Source: Parietichytrium sp. I65-24A
Lineage: Eukaryota > Sar > Bigyra > Thraustochytrida > Thraustochytriidae
DNA: 64,000 nucleotides
Direction: 5' to 3'
NCBI GenBank assembly: GCA_012862575.1
Contig: BLSF01000024.1
Coordinates: 436,843-500,842 of the forward strand
Part shown: piece after piece, positions 41,334-51,618 of the stretch
How the letters are laid out: each line of letters begins with the position of its first letter
How positions within the stretch are numbered: the stretch's first letter is position 1
Program-made: the position numbers and the translations under genes
The notes under the pieces: generated by a model
Seen by the model: the letters and a program-made list of their open reading frames with translations, nothing else
What the model was told of the DNA's origin: nothing
The model's database searches: none

Positions 41334-44050
41334 ATGATTACCGGTACTATCATCAGTACACGCCAGTCGCAAGACTAGCCTACTCTGAATTGTTAATAGA
41401 AACAATAAAACCTTTCATAGTTACATCTCGAAACAGATTAGGTTAGGTTAGGGTCGGCGGAAACACTAACTTGAGAAAAGGGTGTGCTTTTATTAAAAAT
41501 AAGTTAGTGAGTTGAGCGAAATCTCATGTATCTTGGGCGTGTGCCACTGTCCGTCATCAATGAAAACAGAGAGAAAGTGCGATGAATACGAGCAAGTTGC
41601 GAGGAGTTGGGCCGCTTCTCGCCAGCAGTTGTAAATTGTCAACCGTCAATCGTCAAATTGCCAAACACAAAGTGCCAATGCTGAAAATGAAGGGACTCTT
41701 ATTTGATCAAGAGATCTTGAATGATCAATCAAGATCAAGAGCTCAAGAGCAAGATCAAGACTCCCAGTGCCCGTCCCGCCACTCACACATGTCCCCGGAC
41801 CGGGACTAACGGGACTACCGGGATGGGTTTGCGATTGCTTTAGATCTCGTATTTGCGCCAGCTGCGCCAGGTCAAGGATGAGCCCAGGCTAAGACTCTGC
41901 GCGTCGCATCCGTATTACGGCGTCGATGCTCGTGCTTCCCAAAGCATCGTCGGTCATCTCGAGCAAAACGAGCGCTGATTATCGACCCTTGTTTAGTGAT
42001 TCCTGAACCTCGCTGCGGGCAATGCAACCCGTGCGAACCCGCGCCTCGAGCCCCACTCCTTGGCAGACACCTTGTTCATTTCTCAAACATCAAATACAAG
42101 TCTCAACTCTCTCAGGGCTTCCAAGACGTTCCAAGAGAAACGCTTGCTTCTCGCAGTCAATCCATCGCTCTCTTCCAACAGCCGCGTCAGCCACGTAAAT
42201 CGCGTACAAAAGCCCGCCTCCAACCTATTATTGGCCGGCCAATAATCGCACCGCCTTAAGACTCGGATCTGTCTCTCCCTCACGATGGGTTCTATGAATT
42301 TGGCCTAGCTGCCCCTATCGTGCACACTTTGTTGGTGGAAGAGGGAGAGATGAGAAAAGATGGGAAGAGAGGAAAGGGGGAAAAGGAGAGACTACACATC
42401 TTCTACCGGCTGGAGTAGTGCGACCATCGAAGGTGGGTGCTAAGTGTGATAAGGATTGATACAACACACGTAATAACCAACCCTGTAGTAGTCGATGGAC
42501 TAGCTAGTTAGTAAGGCGGAAAGAAAGGTGTACTTACTTACCGGTAGTAGGTTTTGAGGATAGATTTTCTTTTATTTTTCTCACGATCAGGATTCATGCA
42601 TTCATTCATTCATTCATTCAGAAGAGATCACGAAAGAACAGCTTTGTCGAATTTGAATTCACTGTCAGGTTTTGTTCAATGAATAATATCGTATCATTAA
42701 ACGCATTTCATAACTTGGTCACTGTGGCGGAAGAAAAGTTGTGCATGCTTTTGGAAGAGAGAAAGAAGCAAAGCCCAGCCAAGCGCCAACCAAATTGGAG
42801 ATGGACGGCTAAGATCAGCAAGTGCGAAACGAAAAGAATAAACACTTTGGAACAGACACAGAATTTTCGCTTTTCTTTTTCTTTTTTAACTGATTCTGAA
42901 CTTGATAAACTCTGCATTTGGTGGCTTGGCTTTCTCAAGCTCCAGTAGGGAGAGCCAAAAAAACAACAGCTTGCGACACACTTGGCTTGCGAGTCATTTC
43001 TCTACACCAAGAGATGTGATTCAAGTTGGGTGTGCAGTACAGTGTACTTAGTATCCGTGTACTTAGTATCCAGAAGGCTTTGGATGTCTGTCAAAGTTAC
43101 TTGGATCTAAGTATCTCACAGTCCACAGTCAGCACATATCTGGACCGGCCGAACGGAAGAGGGAGGTGGTTTTGGTGGTTTACGTAGTTTACGCGTTTGG
43201 CTACTAGCTAGCAAAGGCAGCGAGTTTGTGTGCATGCTGTACTACTACCGCATCATTAGTCAGGGAGTAACAAGCCCTTGGACTCGAAAGTCACTCAATC
43301 TTCAATCCTTGGACCGTTTGCGAGTGCGAGTGCAAGTGCAAGTCGGTTGTTTGGAGATGTCCTGTTCACATCTTCGCAGCAGAGGTTTTCACTGTCTTTG
43401 GATCACAAGTTTAAGGTCAAAATCAGGAGCAAACGAAGTTGTTAACTCCTCATTGGCATACAACTTGATAGACGTCCCAGGCACGCCCCGGTGTGCATCC
43501 GTCACTCCAAATGCTCTCTCGCCGGGACCCGAAAACCTCGTAAATGTGAGTTTGTGCGCTGCTGGAGGAGTTTATAGATTTAGCCATTGCCAGCGACCTT
43601 CGCACTTTGCCAAAGCCTTTGCTGTCCAACACACTCTCCAGTGTGCAGCTCTTGAACGACCGTCCTCTCTCTGTTTCTGTCTCCCACTCTCTCTCTCTCT
43701 CTCTGTCTCCCACTCTCTCCTGCTTCTCGTTGGCAAACAACTTTCTCACAGTCAATTCTCATCACTGTGGCTCGGGCTTGCACCTCAACCATTAACGCTC
43801 AAAGACCGAAACCTAGTAGCGTCCCTCCTCAGTGGCCCCAGACCTGGAAAAAAGAGAGAAAGAAGTGTGTTTTCTTCACCTTCTCTGTCCATCCATCGAG
43901 CCGGCCCTTCTCGGCAGCAAAGCAGGATTGACGGCTCACACGCCGAGTTGACGGGTGCGTTGCAGCGCGGTGCACAGACTGCCGCTCGGGAAGAGCGAAA
44001 GCAACGGCAAGCGCTGCCGAGAGGCTGTGCTATTTGAGATAGTACGCAGC
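41334..44050. other. 2.7-kb region without a recognised gene
   Basis: The region holds TTAGGTTAGGTTAGGG at 41438-41453, AAGATCAAGA repeats near 41705-41760, (CATT)n near 42598-42620, GAATTCACTGTCA at 42655-42667 and a CT run near 43683-43715. Frames are short and without domains. The last few hundred bases should contain the promoter of the 7TM-RGS gene. Confidence 0.5.
41438..41453. promoter_or_regulatory. TTAGGT telobox-like element
   Basis: TTAGGTTAGGTTAGGG lies about 105 bp beyond the stop codon of the coiled-coil gene. It is identical to the element at 51427-51442. Its position after a gene rather than before one weakens a pure promoter interpretation. Confidence 0.35.
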
Positions 44051-45550
44051 ATGTCGAACGCCACGGGCGTGGACGAGGATGGGTGCCCATTGGAGGTGCA
44101 CAATTTCAATCACTCGATGCGGGTCGCAGCGCTGTGCATGTTCATCTTTGCGACAATCTACATCCCATTTACAATTTTGCTCTGGGCGATTCGTCGCAAA
44201 AGTTACTTTTTGCAGAAGCGCAACTTTCGGTTCATGGTGCTCAGCTCGATCGCAGTCTACTTTAACGTCTTCACGGGAGGGTGGGTGACCTACGTCGGGG
44301 CCGAAAACTTCTCGTGCCACGCCCACGCCATTATGGTTTTCATGGTCCTTCCGCTCGGCGCTGGCCCGGTCGTGACGCGCCTCATTCTCTTCTACAACAA
44401 ACACAGACTCTCCACTTTGCTCCTGGAGGAGAATCAGAAGAGCAATGCAATCAAGCCAGGGCGTTTCGCGCGAAACAGTTTTTTTTCCGAATTCAAGGCC
44501 ATGATAGATTACACGGTCAGTCTTCGGAGTGCGGTTTCGCCTCAGAGAACGTACAGCAGCGGCGCGAGCACACAAGATGAAAGCACAGAAGACGAGGAGG
44601 TGGAAGAAATTGTTGCCTCCAAATCGGTGCCAAAGCGCCCGTCCAAAACAAAAAATGTCACCATGTTTGCCTTGCACTACATGAGCTCCACGTTCCTCTA
44701 CTCATTTGTGATCCTCTGCCTGTTTCTTATGATGGGCGTGGTGAGCATCATCGCTCAATATACTCCCGAAAACTCTCCGTACGCATTAGGATGTAACGGC
44801 TGCCAGCTCGACTTTGAAGATATCTTCTACATGGGTGGGGTCTTGGTGATTATCATATTGGTCGGAGCAAGGCTTTTGTGGAAGCTTCGGGGCGTCGAGG
44901 ACCCTCTGGGAATTAAATTCGAGCTGCAGCTCACATTGAGCATCGGCCTCGTCATCGTCTTCGGCGTGGTATTTGCAATGCTTGACCCGTTCTCTCTGCG
45001 CGCAAAAGGCCTCTTCGATTATCTCTTCATCGTAAATATCGGGTGCCTCATGTTTCATACTGTCCAGTGCTTGTGGCCTGTAATTCGCAGCTTTGAGTCC
45101 TCGTCGGATTCAACTGAGAAAAGCGACAATTTGACCCTCGCGAGAGTTCTGTCTGACAACTCTCTCCGCCTCAAATTCGCCCATTACTTGGCCACTGAGT
45201 TTAGCCTCGAAAATCTCTGGTTCTACGATGCCATCTTGCAGTACAAGCAGCATTACGACGCGCTGAACAAGCGCACCCAGATGGAGCTTTTCGATGAGAT
45301 TTACAATAGCTTCATCAAGGAAGGCGGCCTCATGGAAGTTAACATCGGCGCGCATCTGCGACGCCAGATAACTGAACAGGCGACCGTGAGCAAGAGGGCC
45401 AGTCAGCCACCGGCAATTGATATCTTCGACAATGCCAGCTCTGCGATTTTCAAGCTTATGGAGGAGGACTCCTTTCCGAGGTTTCTCAAGGTCCGCGGAC
45501 ACATCACATGCTCCGAGAAACCTGCCATCGCAATCGCTCCCCAGGTCTGA
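44051..45550 (+). CDS. 7TM-RGS protein (receptor-like regulator of G-protein signalling)
   Basis: The 499-residue protein has a short N-terminus with a possible N-glycosylation site (MSNATG), then seven hydrophobic segments. Segments 1-3 lie in about residues 24-120; a 90-residue acidic, Ser-rich loop follows; segments 4-7 lie in about 210-355 (SFVILCLFLMMGVVSI; YMGGVLVIIILVGARLL; SIGLVIVFGVVFAML; YLFIVNIGCLMFH). The C-terminal part (about 375-485) is an RGS domain (LARVLSDNSLRLKFAHYLAT; SLENLWFYDAILQYK; ending in FPRFLKVR). RGS domains accelerate GTP hydrolysis on G-alpha. 7TM-RGS proteins such as plant RGS1 keep self-activating G-proteins off until a signal releases them. The ATG at 44051 was chosen because it starts immediately before the membrane domain; the frame upstream has no ATG of note. 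Confidence 0.9.
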   Translation: MSNATGVDEDGCPLEVHNFNHSMRVAALCMFIFATIYIPFTILLWAIRRKSYFLQKRNFRFMVLSSIAVYFNVFTGGWVTYVGAENFSCHAHAIMVFMVLPLGAGPVVTRLILFYNKHRLSTLLLEENQKSNAIKPGRFARNSFFSEFKAMIDYTVSLRSAVSPQRTYSSGASTQDESTEDEEVEEIVASKSVPKRPSKTKNVTMFALHYMSSTFLYSFVILCLFLMMGVVSIIAQYTPENSPYALGCNGCQLDFEDIFYMGGVLVIIILVGARLLWKLRGVEDPLGIKFELQLTLSIGLVIVFGVVFAMLDPFSLRAKGLFDYLFIVNIGCLMFHTVQCLWPVIRSFESSSDSTEKSDNLTLARVLSDNSLRLKFAHYLATEFSLENLWFYDAILQYKQHYDALNKRTQMELFDEIYNSFIKEGGLMEVNIGAHLRRQITEQATVSKRASQPPAIDIFDNASSAIFKLMEEDSFPRFLKVRGHITCSEKPAIAIAPQV

Positions 45551-46562
45551 GTGGACTCACAATCACCCCTTCCCGTGCATCTCTTGATTTATATACTCTG
45601 TTGCGCTTGCCGCAAATGCTAACGCCTCCGGTACCCCGCCTACTTCTCTGCTCTCTCCCGAGCAACAAGATAACTTGGAGTATCTTCTGCTTCTCTAATT
45701 TTATAACCAAATTATCCTTCGACACCCCTTTGTTTTTTTGCGTGGTGAGAAGGTTGTGTACATTGGCAACGTGGGCATCGTTGACTCGAGGAGACAAAGA
45801 CTGTGCTTTGCTTTTTGCACACAAAAAGGAATGCACCTCTTGGGCTCTCTCTCTCATTGGCGTCTTTTGATGGAGTTATTCTTTCTTCCAGATCGAGGGT
45901 TTCCTTTTCGTCTGGTACGTTCCAAAAAAAACACGAGTGCGCGAGCAAACCTCGTGGGGAAGAAGAATAACAGGCTTGACTTGCACTTGTTTCCGATCGC
46001 TCATCAGAATCGATGCCGTTGCGACGTCTGGCCGCCTTACCGCACAGGGCATTTGGCATTTGGCATTTGCCTTCTTCCGGCAGCTCACGTGACTTTGACA
46101 CTACTTTTGCTCTTCGCTCTTGCAGGGTTCTTTGGTTCTCCGGTTCTTCTCCGGTTCTTCTCTGGTTCTTCTCTGGTTCTTCTCTGGTTCTTCTCTGGTT
46201 CTTCTCTGGATCTCCGGTTCTTCAGTTTCTCTTAAGCCGTCTCTACTAGTACCGATAGCATTTTCATCTTTAGTGGTATCTGTTGACGCATTGCTACTGA
46301 GTTTAGGGTTGGTTACTTTCAGTCAGCGCTGAGAAGAAAGAAATTTTGAACTCTTTCAACTCTTTGGTCTTTTTGGATCAAACAACTGAACTAGTTGGAA
46401 ACCGCAGACAACACAGAGACGTACGCTACGTACGTTACTTTATAGATATACGTATAAAAGCGCTAATCATTGATCATATTGAAGCGCGTACTGGGTGCAC
46501 ACTCTTGGAATTCACGAGTGGCCTCGAGAGTGGTGGGACGGACGGCTTTGAAAAGTATCGAG
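45551..46562. other. Intergenic region with an 11-bp tandem repeat
   Basis: About seven copies of GGTTCTTCTCT (some TCCGG variants) lie at 46134-46222. The remainder shows no domain-bearing frame. The right end is the presumed leader of the NSE3 gene. Confidence 0.6.
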
Positions 46563-48464
46563 ATGGGAGCTGTAAGTGAAACGAATGGATCTCGTCCTCA
46601 CGGTTTCGTTGCGGATGAAAAAATGGAGCGTATGTGAGTCGATGTCCGCGTACTCTTTGCGAAGCGAGTTTTGTGGAGGGACTCGGGAGGGCCAGAGGGC
46701 GTGGAGTAGAGTGGAAAAATGCATGGATACAACTACATGCTGTGCATATTGCGCGAGTGCTCGACGTGGATATGCACGGATGTACAATGCACAATGTACA
46801 ATGTGTATGGGCGGAGGGAGGAAGAGTCTGATCGCAGGGATTGGTTGGATATTTGCTTGGCCATGTTCATTCTTATTGAGTTAGAAGCTCGTTTGAGGCG
46901 TGTTTTCGTTGTTCTGACTGTCATGCACGTGTTGATGTTGTTGCAGAGGAAACGAGACCCGGAGGAAGATGAAGAGGAGGAGGAGGAGGAGGAGATATCG
47001 CCTAAGAGGCGTAGATCAACAAGAGGCCGTGAAAATGGAGATGTGAGGATGTCTTCTTCGTCGTCGTCGTCGTTGTCGAGGGTAAGTTGGACCGTCAGTT
47101 GATAGCTGGTCACGAGCCACGCACTCTATGTCAGAGCAAAGGGTTCGGTGGCACAGATCAATCTTTCAGAAAGAAGGGGAGATCCACACTCTAATTGCTA
47201 GTTTGTATAGAATGGTGTTCAGCATCGCGAAGCAGAGGAAGACGAAGAGGGAGACGAAGAGGAAGACGAAAACGCGCAGCAGGAGATCGAGGACGATGTA
47301 GAAGACGCCGAATGGGGAATCAACGGTGGCAAACTGGAGGTGAAGGCTATCACGGAGAGCGCTTATAAGGTTGTCCCATTGAAGGACATTGACGCTATTC
47401 CGCATGACGATGGCAAACTTGACGGTGCGATTGCGCGTGAAATTGTAGGAAGAATCATGCGCACCGTTCTTTTTTCAAATCTGACAAAGTCACGATGCAC
47501 CACCAAAGCCCTTAAAGAATGTATGAGAATGGACAACATCACTTTGTAAGTTGCGAACCAAACAATGGAACTCTCGTGCGAGATTTCACCAGCACACAGT
47601 TCAACTAATGCGAACACTCTTCGGCCTGGACAGGAACACAGCCGCTCGCGACGCTCTCTTGCGTATTGCCATGGAGCGGTTTGACGAATTGCTCGGTCTA
47701 AAGCTCATTTGCACCTCGCACGCCCCTGTTTTGAGCTTGGATTCAGACAAGAAGGCAAAAACGAAGAAGGTCAAAGGTGCTGATGGCAGCGTTGGTGTTG
47801 AAGTCACCCGGAAAAAGCTTGACACAGACATTTGGTTCCTGGTGGACGTTATCGAACCACTACAACAAAAGCGTCAAAGGAAAGAATGGTTGAAAGGAGA
47901 TGACAACGACAAGCGCGGTTTGCTTTTGGGGATTTTGGCTTTAATCATGCTCAGTGTAAGTTTTGCGCAAACCTTCAAGTCAAGATGTTCTGCATAAAAT
48001 ACAGCAGCGTAGCTCATACTCTCTTTGTCCGGTATGATTACAGGAAGGTATCATTAAGGAATCTTCCTTGCGCCTCGCCATGCAGGAAAAACTCAGCATT
48101 CCAACGGAAGTACCCCGAGGGCAAGTGGGCCACCTTGGAACAGTCGACTCTTTGTTGAAGGAGCTCGAATCGGAGACCTACCTGACGAAACGAAAAACAG
48201 TGAGTTGTTGCGACAAAGAAACCTGGAATGGCGGAGGGGGGCCGTCGCTCTGACAGATAAAGAATGGCGTATTTTTGATCCCCGCAGGACGAGGTCGATC
48301 GTGAGGGTAAACCGCTTTATGAATACACCTATGGCCCAAAGAGTATATTGGAGATCGGTCTCCCAAACATCTTGCGGTTCATCAAGGAGGTATCGGACAT
48401 AGAGATTTCTGACTTGGACGTCAAAATGTTGCTCGGAACTAAGAGCAAGACCAGGACAAATTGA
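46563..48464 (+). CDS. NSE3: NSE3/MAGE-family subunit of the SMC5/6 complex, spliced
   Basis: Proposed exons are 46563-46571, 46947-47081, 47211-47545, 47634-47955, 48044-48199 and 48288-48464, giving 377 residues with frame kept at every GT-AG junction. The N-terminus is acidic and basic low complexity. The MAGE homology domain follows: IVGRIMRTVLFSNLTKSRC, RFDELLGLKLI, WFLVDVIEPL, LLLGILALIML joined to SEGIIKES, then YEYTYGPKSILEIGLPNIL. NSE3 is the MAGE-family subunit that, with NSE1, forms the ubiquitin-ligase arm of SMC5/6 in DNA repair. The first exon (ATG GGA GCT, then GTAAGT) is the least certain; the alternative is an in-frame ATG at 46923 reading directly into the second exon. The last four introns are well supported because only splicing restores the domain. 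Confidence 0.82.
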
Positions 48465-48830
48465 CCCAAAACTCGTGTCGCTCTATAATCGCTTTTTTTG
48501 TCCATTACAGGACAATCGAAAGTCCAAAGCGGAGAGTTTGTGAATAATGTCTTGTCTGATTTTGGGGCCTCAGAACAAGGCGGGTGTACTGGCAGGTGAT
48601 CAAAGAATCTTCTTTCGTTTCTTGGACGCGAGACTCTAAAGTAGAATTCTTTCAAAAGATATTATTCTGGTTTATGACTCTCTTCAGTTCAACAAAGAGA
48701 ACCTTTCTTTTTGGTACATGGACTCAACAATCGGAAAAGATCCTTCCACTACTTCTAAGCGAAGTAGCAGTGGAATTGCTTGCTATTCGTTGTCAAGAAT
48801 CGGCAGATACAGCAGAACACGTCAAGGTCA
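48465..48830. other. Short convergent gap between NSE3 and the USP gene
   Basis: This 366-bp stretch separates two converging stop codons. No gene or RNA was recognised in it. Confidence 0.5.
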
Positions 48831-50195
48831 TCAGCGCTTCACTTCCGTCATTCCTGGGCGAGACTTGTGTGAGCCAGCAATATTTCGTAGTTCACTCTCT
48901 GGTAGTGCGTGCGGCCAGTTCTTGGGCTTGCTAACTGATTGACGCCGATATCCTTGCTCGGTAATTAAATGGTTTTGATAAAAGAGAACGTAGGCATTGC
49001 GATCCTGAACTTGACCTCCAAGGACTGGCCGGCACATAGAATCGTCAAAGCAATGCCAAGCCTGCGACATGCGATTTTTGGTGACAGCAACGTAGTGTCC
49101 GCCTGCCGCTGTTCCGAGGTGCCTGGAAACAGCGTACAGGTCATAGTGCGGCAGGTCGCGCTGCTCTCCTGATGCGTAGTCAGCCACTGCAAAGTCCTCC
49201 AACGGAAAAGTCACATTCGTGTCAATTTTGGAGTTGAAACGCATACTTGCATACTTGAATCGCTTCAAATGAATAATGAGAATGGGTGGCAATTTCCAGA
49301 GATCGAGCTTCTTCGTGGCCTTGACATGCGTTTTGCACTTTGGGCAGTACCACGCTTCGTCTCCCTCCAGTGTCTCAGGCTTCAAAAACTCCTTTAGCAT
49401 GGCCTCTATTCCTACAGTCTCCTCGGCCCCCTCGGGGAATGGGAGCGATAAATACATGAATGGGTCAAACATTACGCTAACGAAGCCACACTCGGAGCAC
49501 GACAGGGTTGATTTCAGCTGGCCCTGCAACAAGTCAACTATGATGCTCTTGTTCCGTAGCAAGTGGAACTTCCACTGCTCTGCTGCAACCACCTCGTCTT
49601 CCCGGCCGTTCGCGTCTGGGACCTCTACGTATGGTTTGTTCTCCACACGGTTAAGATCCTCATGCAACCCGTCTAGGAGAAACACGAGAAGCTCCTGGCA
49701 ATCCTGCTGCGCGAATCCCGCAAAGCGAGGCGCAAAGCTCGCAACAGTACTCTTAAACTTTTTCGGTGCGATGGGCTTACCATTGCCTGACCAAACGCTC
49801 CTCATCAGCGCCGCATACTCCATGGCCAGCTTGCCCCCCGTTCCTAGGGGGTTCTTCTTGTTAAGATCGTTCTTCCAAACATCGCTTCCTACGAAAAAGT
49901 CCGTCAGAGGCGCTGTGTGCGACAGGCATTGCACTGCAGCGTTCATAAAACATGTGTTTCCCAGATTCTTCAGCCCGATGAGCCCCGGCTCCTTCACCGC
50001 AAACAGAGACTCCTTCCGTAGACGAATAAATTCGGAAGACCCTCGATATTGACTTTCCCATTCAGTAGAACGCCGTTTGCCCCCGCGCCCATTCTCATCA
50101 TGCCCGTTATCTCCTGTCTTGCTCTCCTGCGACCCTGTCGAGGAGGAGCTTTTCTTGCGCCGATTCTCCCCACCACTGCTCAGAGCGAGGCCCAT
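48831..50195 (-). CDS. Ubiquitin-specific protease (USP/UBP family)
   Basis: The 454-residue protein has a Ser/Lys-rich N-terminus and then the peptidase C19 domain. The Cys box has C82 (GLKNLGNTCFMNAAVQCL). The His box lies near 366 (SRHLGTAAGGHYVAVTKN) and the final Asp is in WHCFDDSMC. Two CxxC pairs in the fingers (CSECGFVS and CPKCKTH) would bind zinc. These enzymes remove ubiquitin from proteins. The ATG at 50195 starts MGLALSSGG, which fits the N-myristoylation pattern (Gly2, Ser6). The frame extends upstream only to a GTG without the motif. This suggests, but does not prove, membrane attachment. The catalytic core resembles the USP4/8/Ubp-type compact enzymes, but I do not assign an orthologue. 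Confidence 0.92.
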   Translation of the reverse strand: MGLALSSGGENRRKKSSSSTGSQESKTGDNGHDENGRGGKRRSTEWESQYRGSSEFIRLRKESLFAVKEPGLIGLKNLGNTCFMNAAVQCLSHTAPLTDFFVGSDVWKNDLNKKNPLGTGGKLAMEYAALMRSVWSGNGKPIAPKKFKSTVASFAPRFAGFAQQDCQELLVFLLDGLHEDLNRVENKPYVEVPDANGREDEVVAAEQWKFHLLRNKSIIVDLLQGQLKSTLSCSECGFVSVMFDPFMYLSLPFPEGAEETVGIEAMLKEFLKPETLEGDEAWYCPKCKTHVKATKKLDLWKLPPILIIHLKRFKYASMRFNSKIDTNVTFPLEDFAVADYASGEQRDLPHYDLYAVSRHLGTAAGGHYVAVTKNRMSQAWHCFDDSMCRPVLGGQVQDRNAYVLFYQNHLITEQGYRRQSVSKPKNWPHALPESELRNIAGSHKSRPGMTEVKR

Positions 50196-50673
50196 CACAG
50201 ATTGTTTCCCTTTATATGAGCCCCCTCTGTTCGGACTGTGAGTACGAAACACACGGCCTTTGGGGGATTGATTTCCAGTTCCCAACGACAACGACAATGA
50301 CAATGGCACTTCCCCTTAACCCCTTGCCGATCAGACGCCAATCAACACGTAAGTCCGTCGGCTTTCTCGTCTCAGCTGGCAGCTCACAGAGATTCACTTT
50401 CCAGCAGAAAACAAGAACAAGCACTCTTTCGGAGAGTCCTCTTCACTGCAATTGACTATGAATGTAAGTAAAATGCTCAACCCTGAACCCAAAGGACAAA
50501 GCTCCCACAACCGCGTTCACTCGTCGTTCAATGAATACAATTTTGTACAATATCCAAACCAAAAAGTGCCACAGTTGCCGCCAATCCAATTCAAACAGCG
50601 CTCGACGAGTTGCACCAATGTGACTGTCAGCAAACTTCAGTCTTCATTCACTCAGCCACCTCACTTCGCGCTG

Positions 50674-50704
<31 letters not shown>

Positions 50705-51618
50705 TCCACCTCCGCTTCGCACGCTTCCGGGAGTGGGATGGGGGGCAGACGGCACTTCTGAAAGTATGCGCGGGGATACGCGTATTTAGCCGACTGTGTC
50801 TTCGGGGATTTCACTTTCACCGTCCGCGGACACTCTCTTTGTCTCTCTCTCTCTCTCTCTCTTTACAGAGGTAATTAGTTCGTTTTTCCACACTTTGTTC
50901 ATTCAATCAAAATGTAAAGAATACATTGATTGAACATGTGTACTCAGTAACACTCAGGACTAGAACTATGGCTCCGCTCTGCAGTAGTATCATCTATGAT
51001 GGGGATAAGAGGGGGAAAACTACGGACAATTTGTGTACTGGAAAGAGAAAGTATGTTGTAGCCATCAGTATGATTTACAGTGATATGTGATTCTAGTTTA
51101 GATGGCAGGAAAGTGTGCACACGCTCCTCGATGCTATTTAATGGTAGTTGATCGCTATCTAGCGAAATGTCCCGCTAGTAATCCGTATATGGGTATTAGT
51201 TCTCCTTAGCATATTTAATGAGTGAACAACGAATCATTCTCCGCTACCTGGTAGCCATATTGTTATCGTTGATTAGTAAAGCGGTATCACATTCTACTAG
51301 TTACCCGTAGCCGAGTTGGTTGGTGGGTGGAACCACTTTCAATAAAGTGGTGCAGCGCAGAGACATCTCGCGCTAAATTCCGTACCATCGTTACGCGTCT
51401 CATTGTTGTCCAGGAGTTCCTCTCCCTTAGGTTAGGTTAGGGCGCGGACCTTGGCGTACGCAACACAACCTAACCTAACGACAAATAGGTTAGGTTTGGT
51501 GTGCGTGTTTTGTGTTTTTCATTTTACGGACGCCGGAGAGAAAGAGGTCGACATACTTGACATACGTAACGTAAGTGGCATACGTGGCATACGTAACATA
51601 CGCGGATTGGGCGTTAAA
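50196..51618. other. Divergent intergenic region between USP and BMT2 genes
   Basis: The region contains (TTTC)n near 50670-50708, a CT run near 50836-50865 and a cluster of TTAGGT elements at 51427-51499. Just before the BMT2 start lie imperfect CATACGTAA repeats (about 51549-51600). No gene was recognised. A tRNA-like start near 51309 was examined and rejected. Confidence 0.55.
51427..51499. promoter_or_regulatory. Cluster of TTAGGT elements upstream of BMT2
   Basis: The cluster holds TTAGGTTAGGTTAGGG (51427-51442), its inverted counterpart CCTAACCTAAC (51469-51479) and TAGGTTAGGTTTGG (51486-51499), between 120 and 190 bp before the start codon. The first two could pair into a hairpin with a loop of about 26 bases. 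A promoter role is inferred from position and from recurrence elsewhere. Confidence 0.45.

Noticed and set aside
51306-51385. Possible tRNA beginning GTAGCCGAGTTGGTTGG
   Set aside because: The start resembles a type II tRNA and a hairpin follows, but the anticodon arm has the wrong loop size and there is no T-arm GGTTCRA motif.
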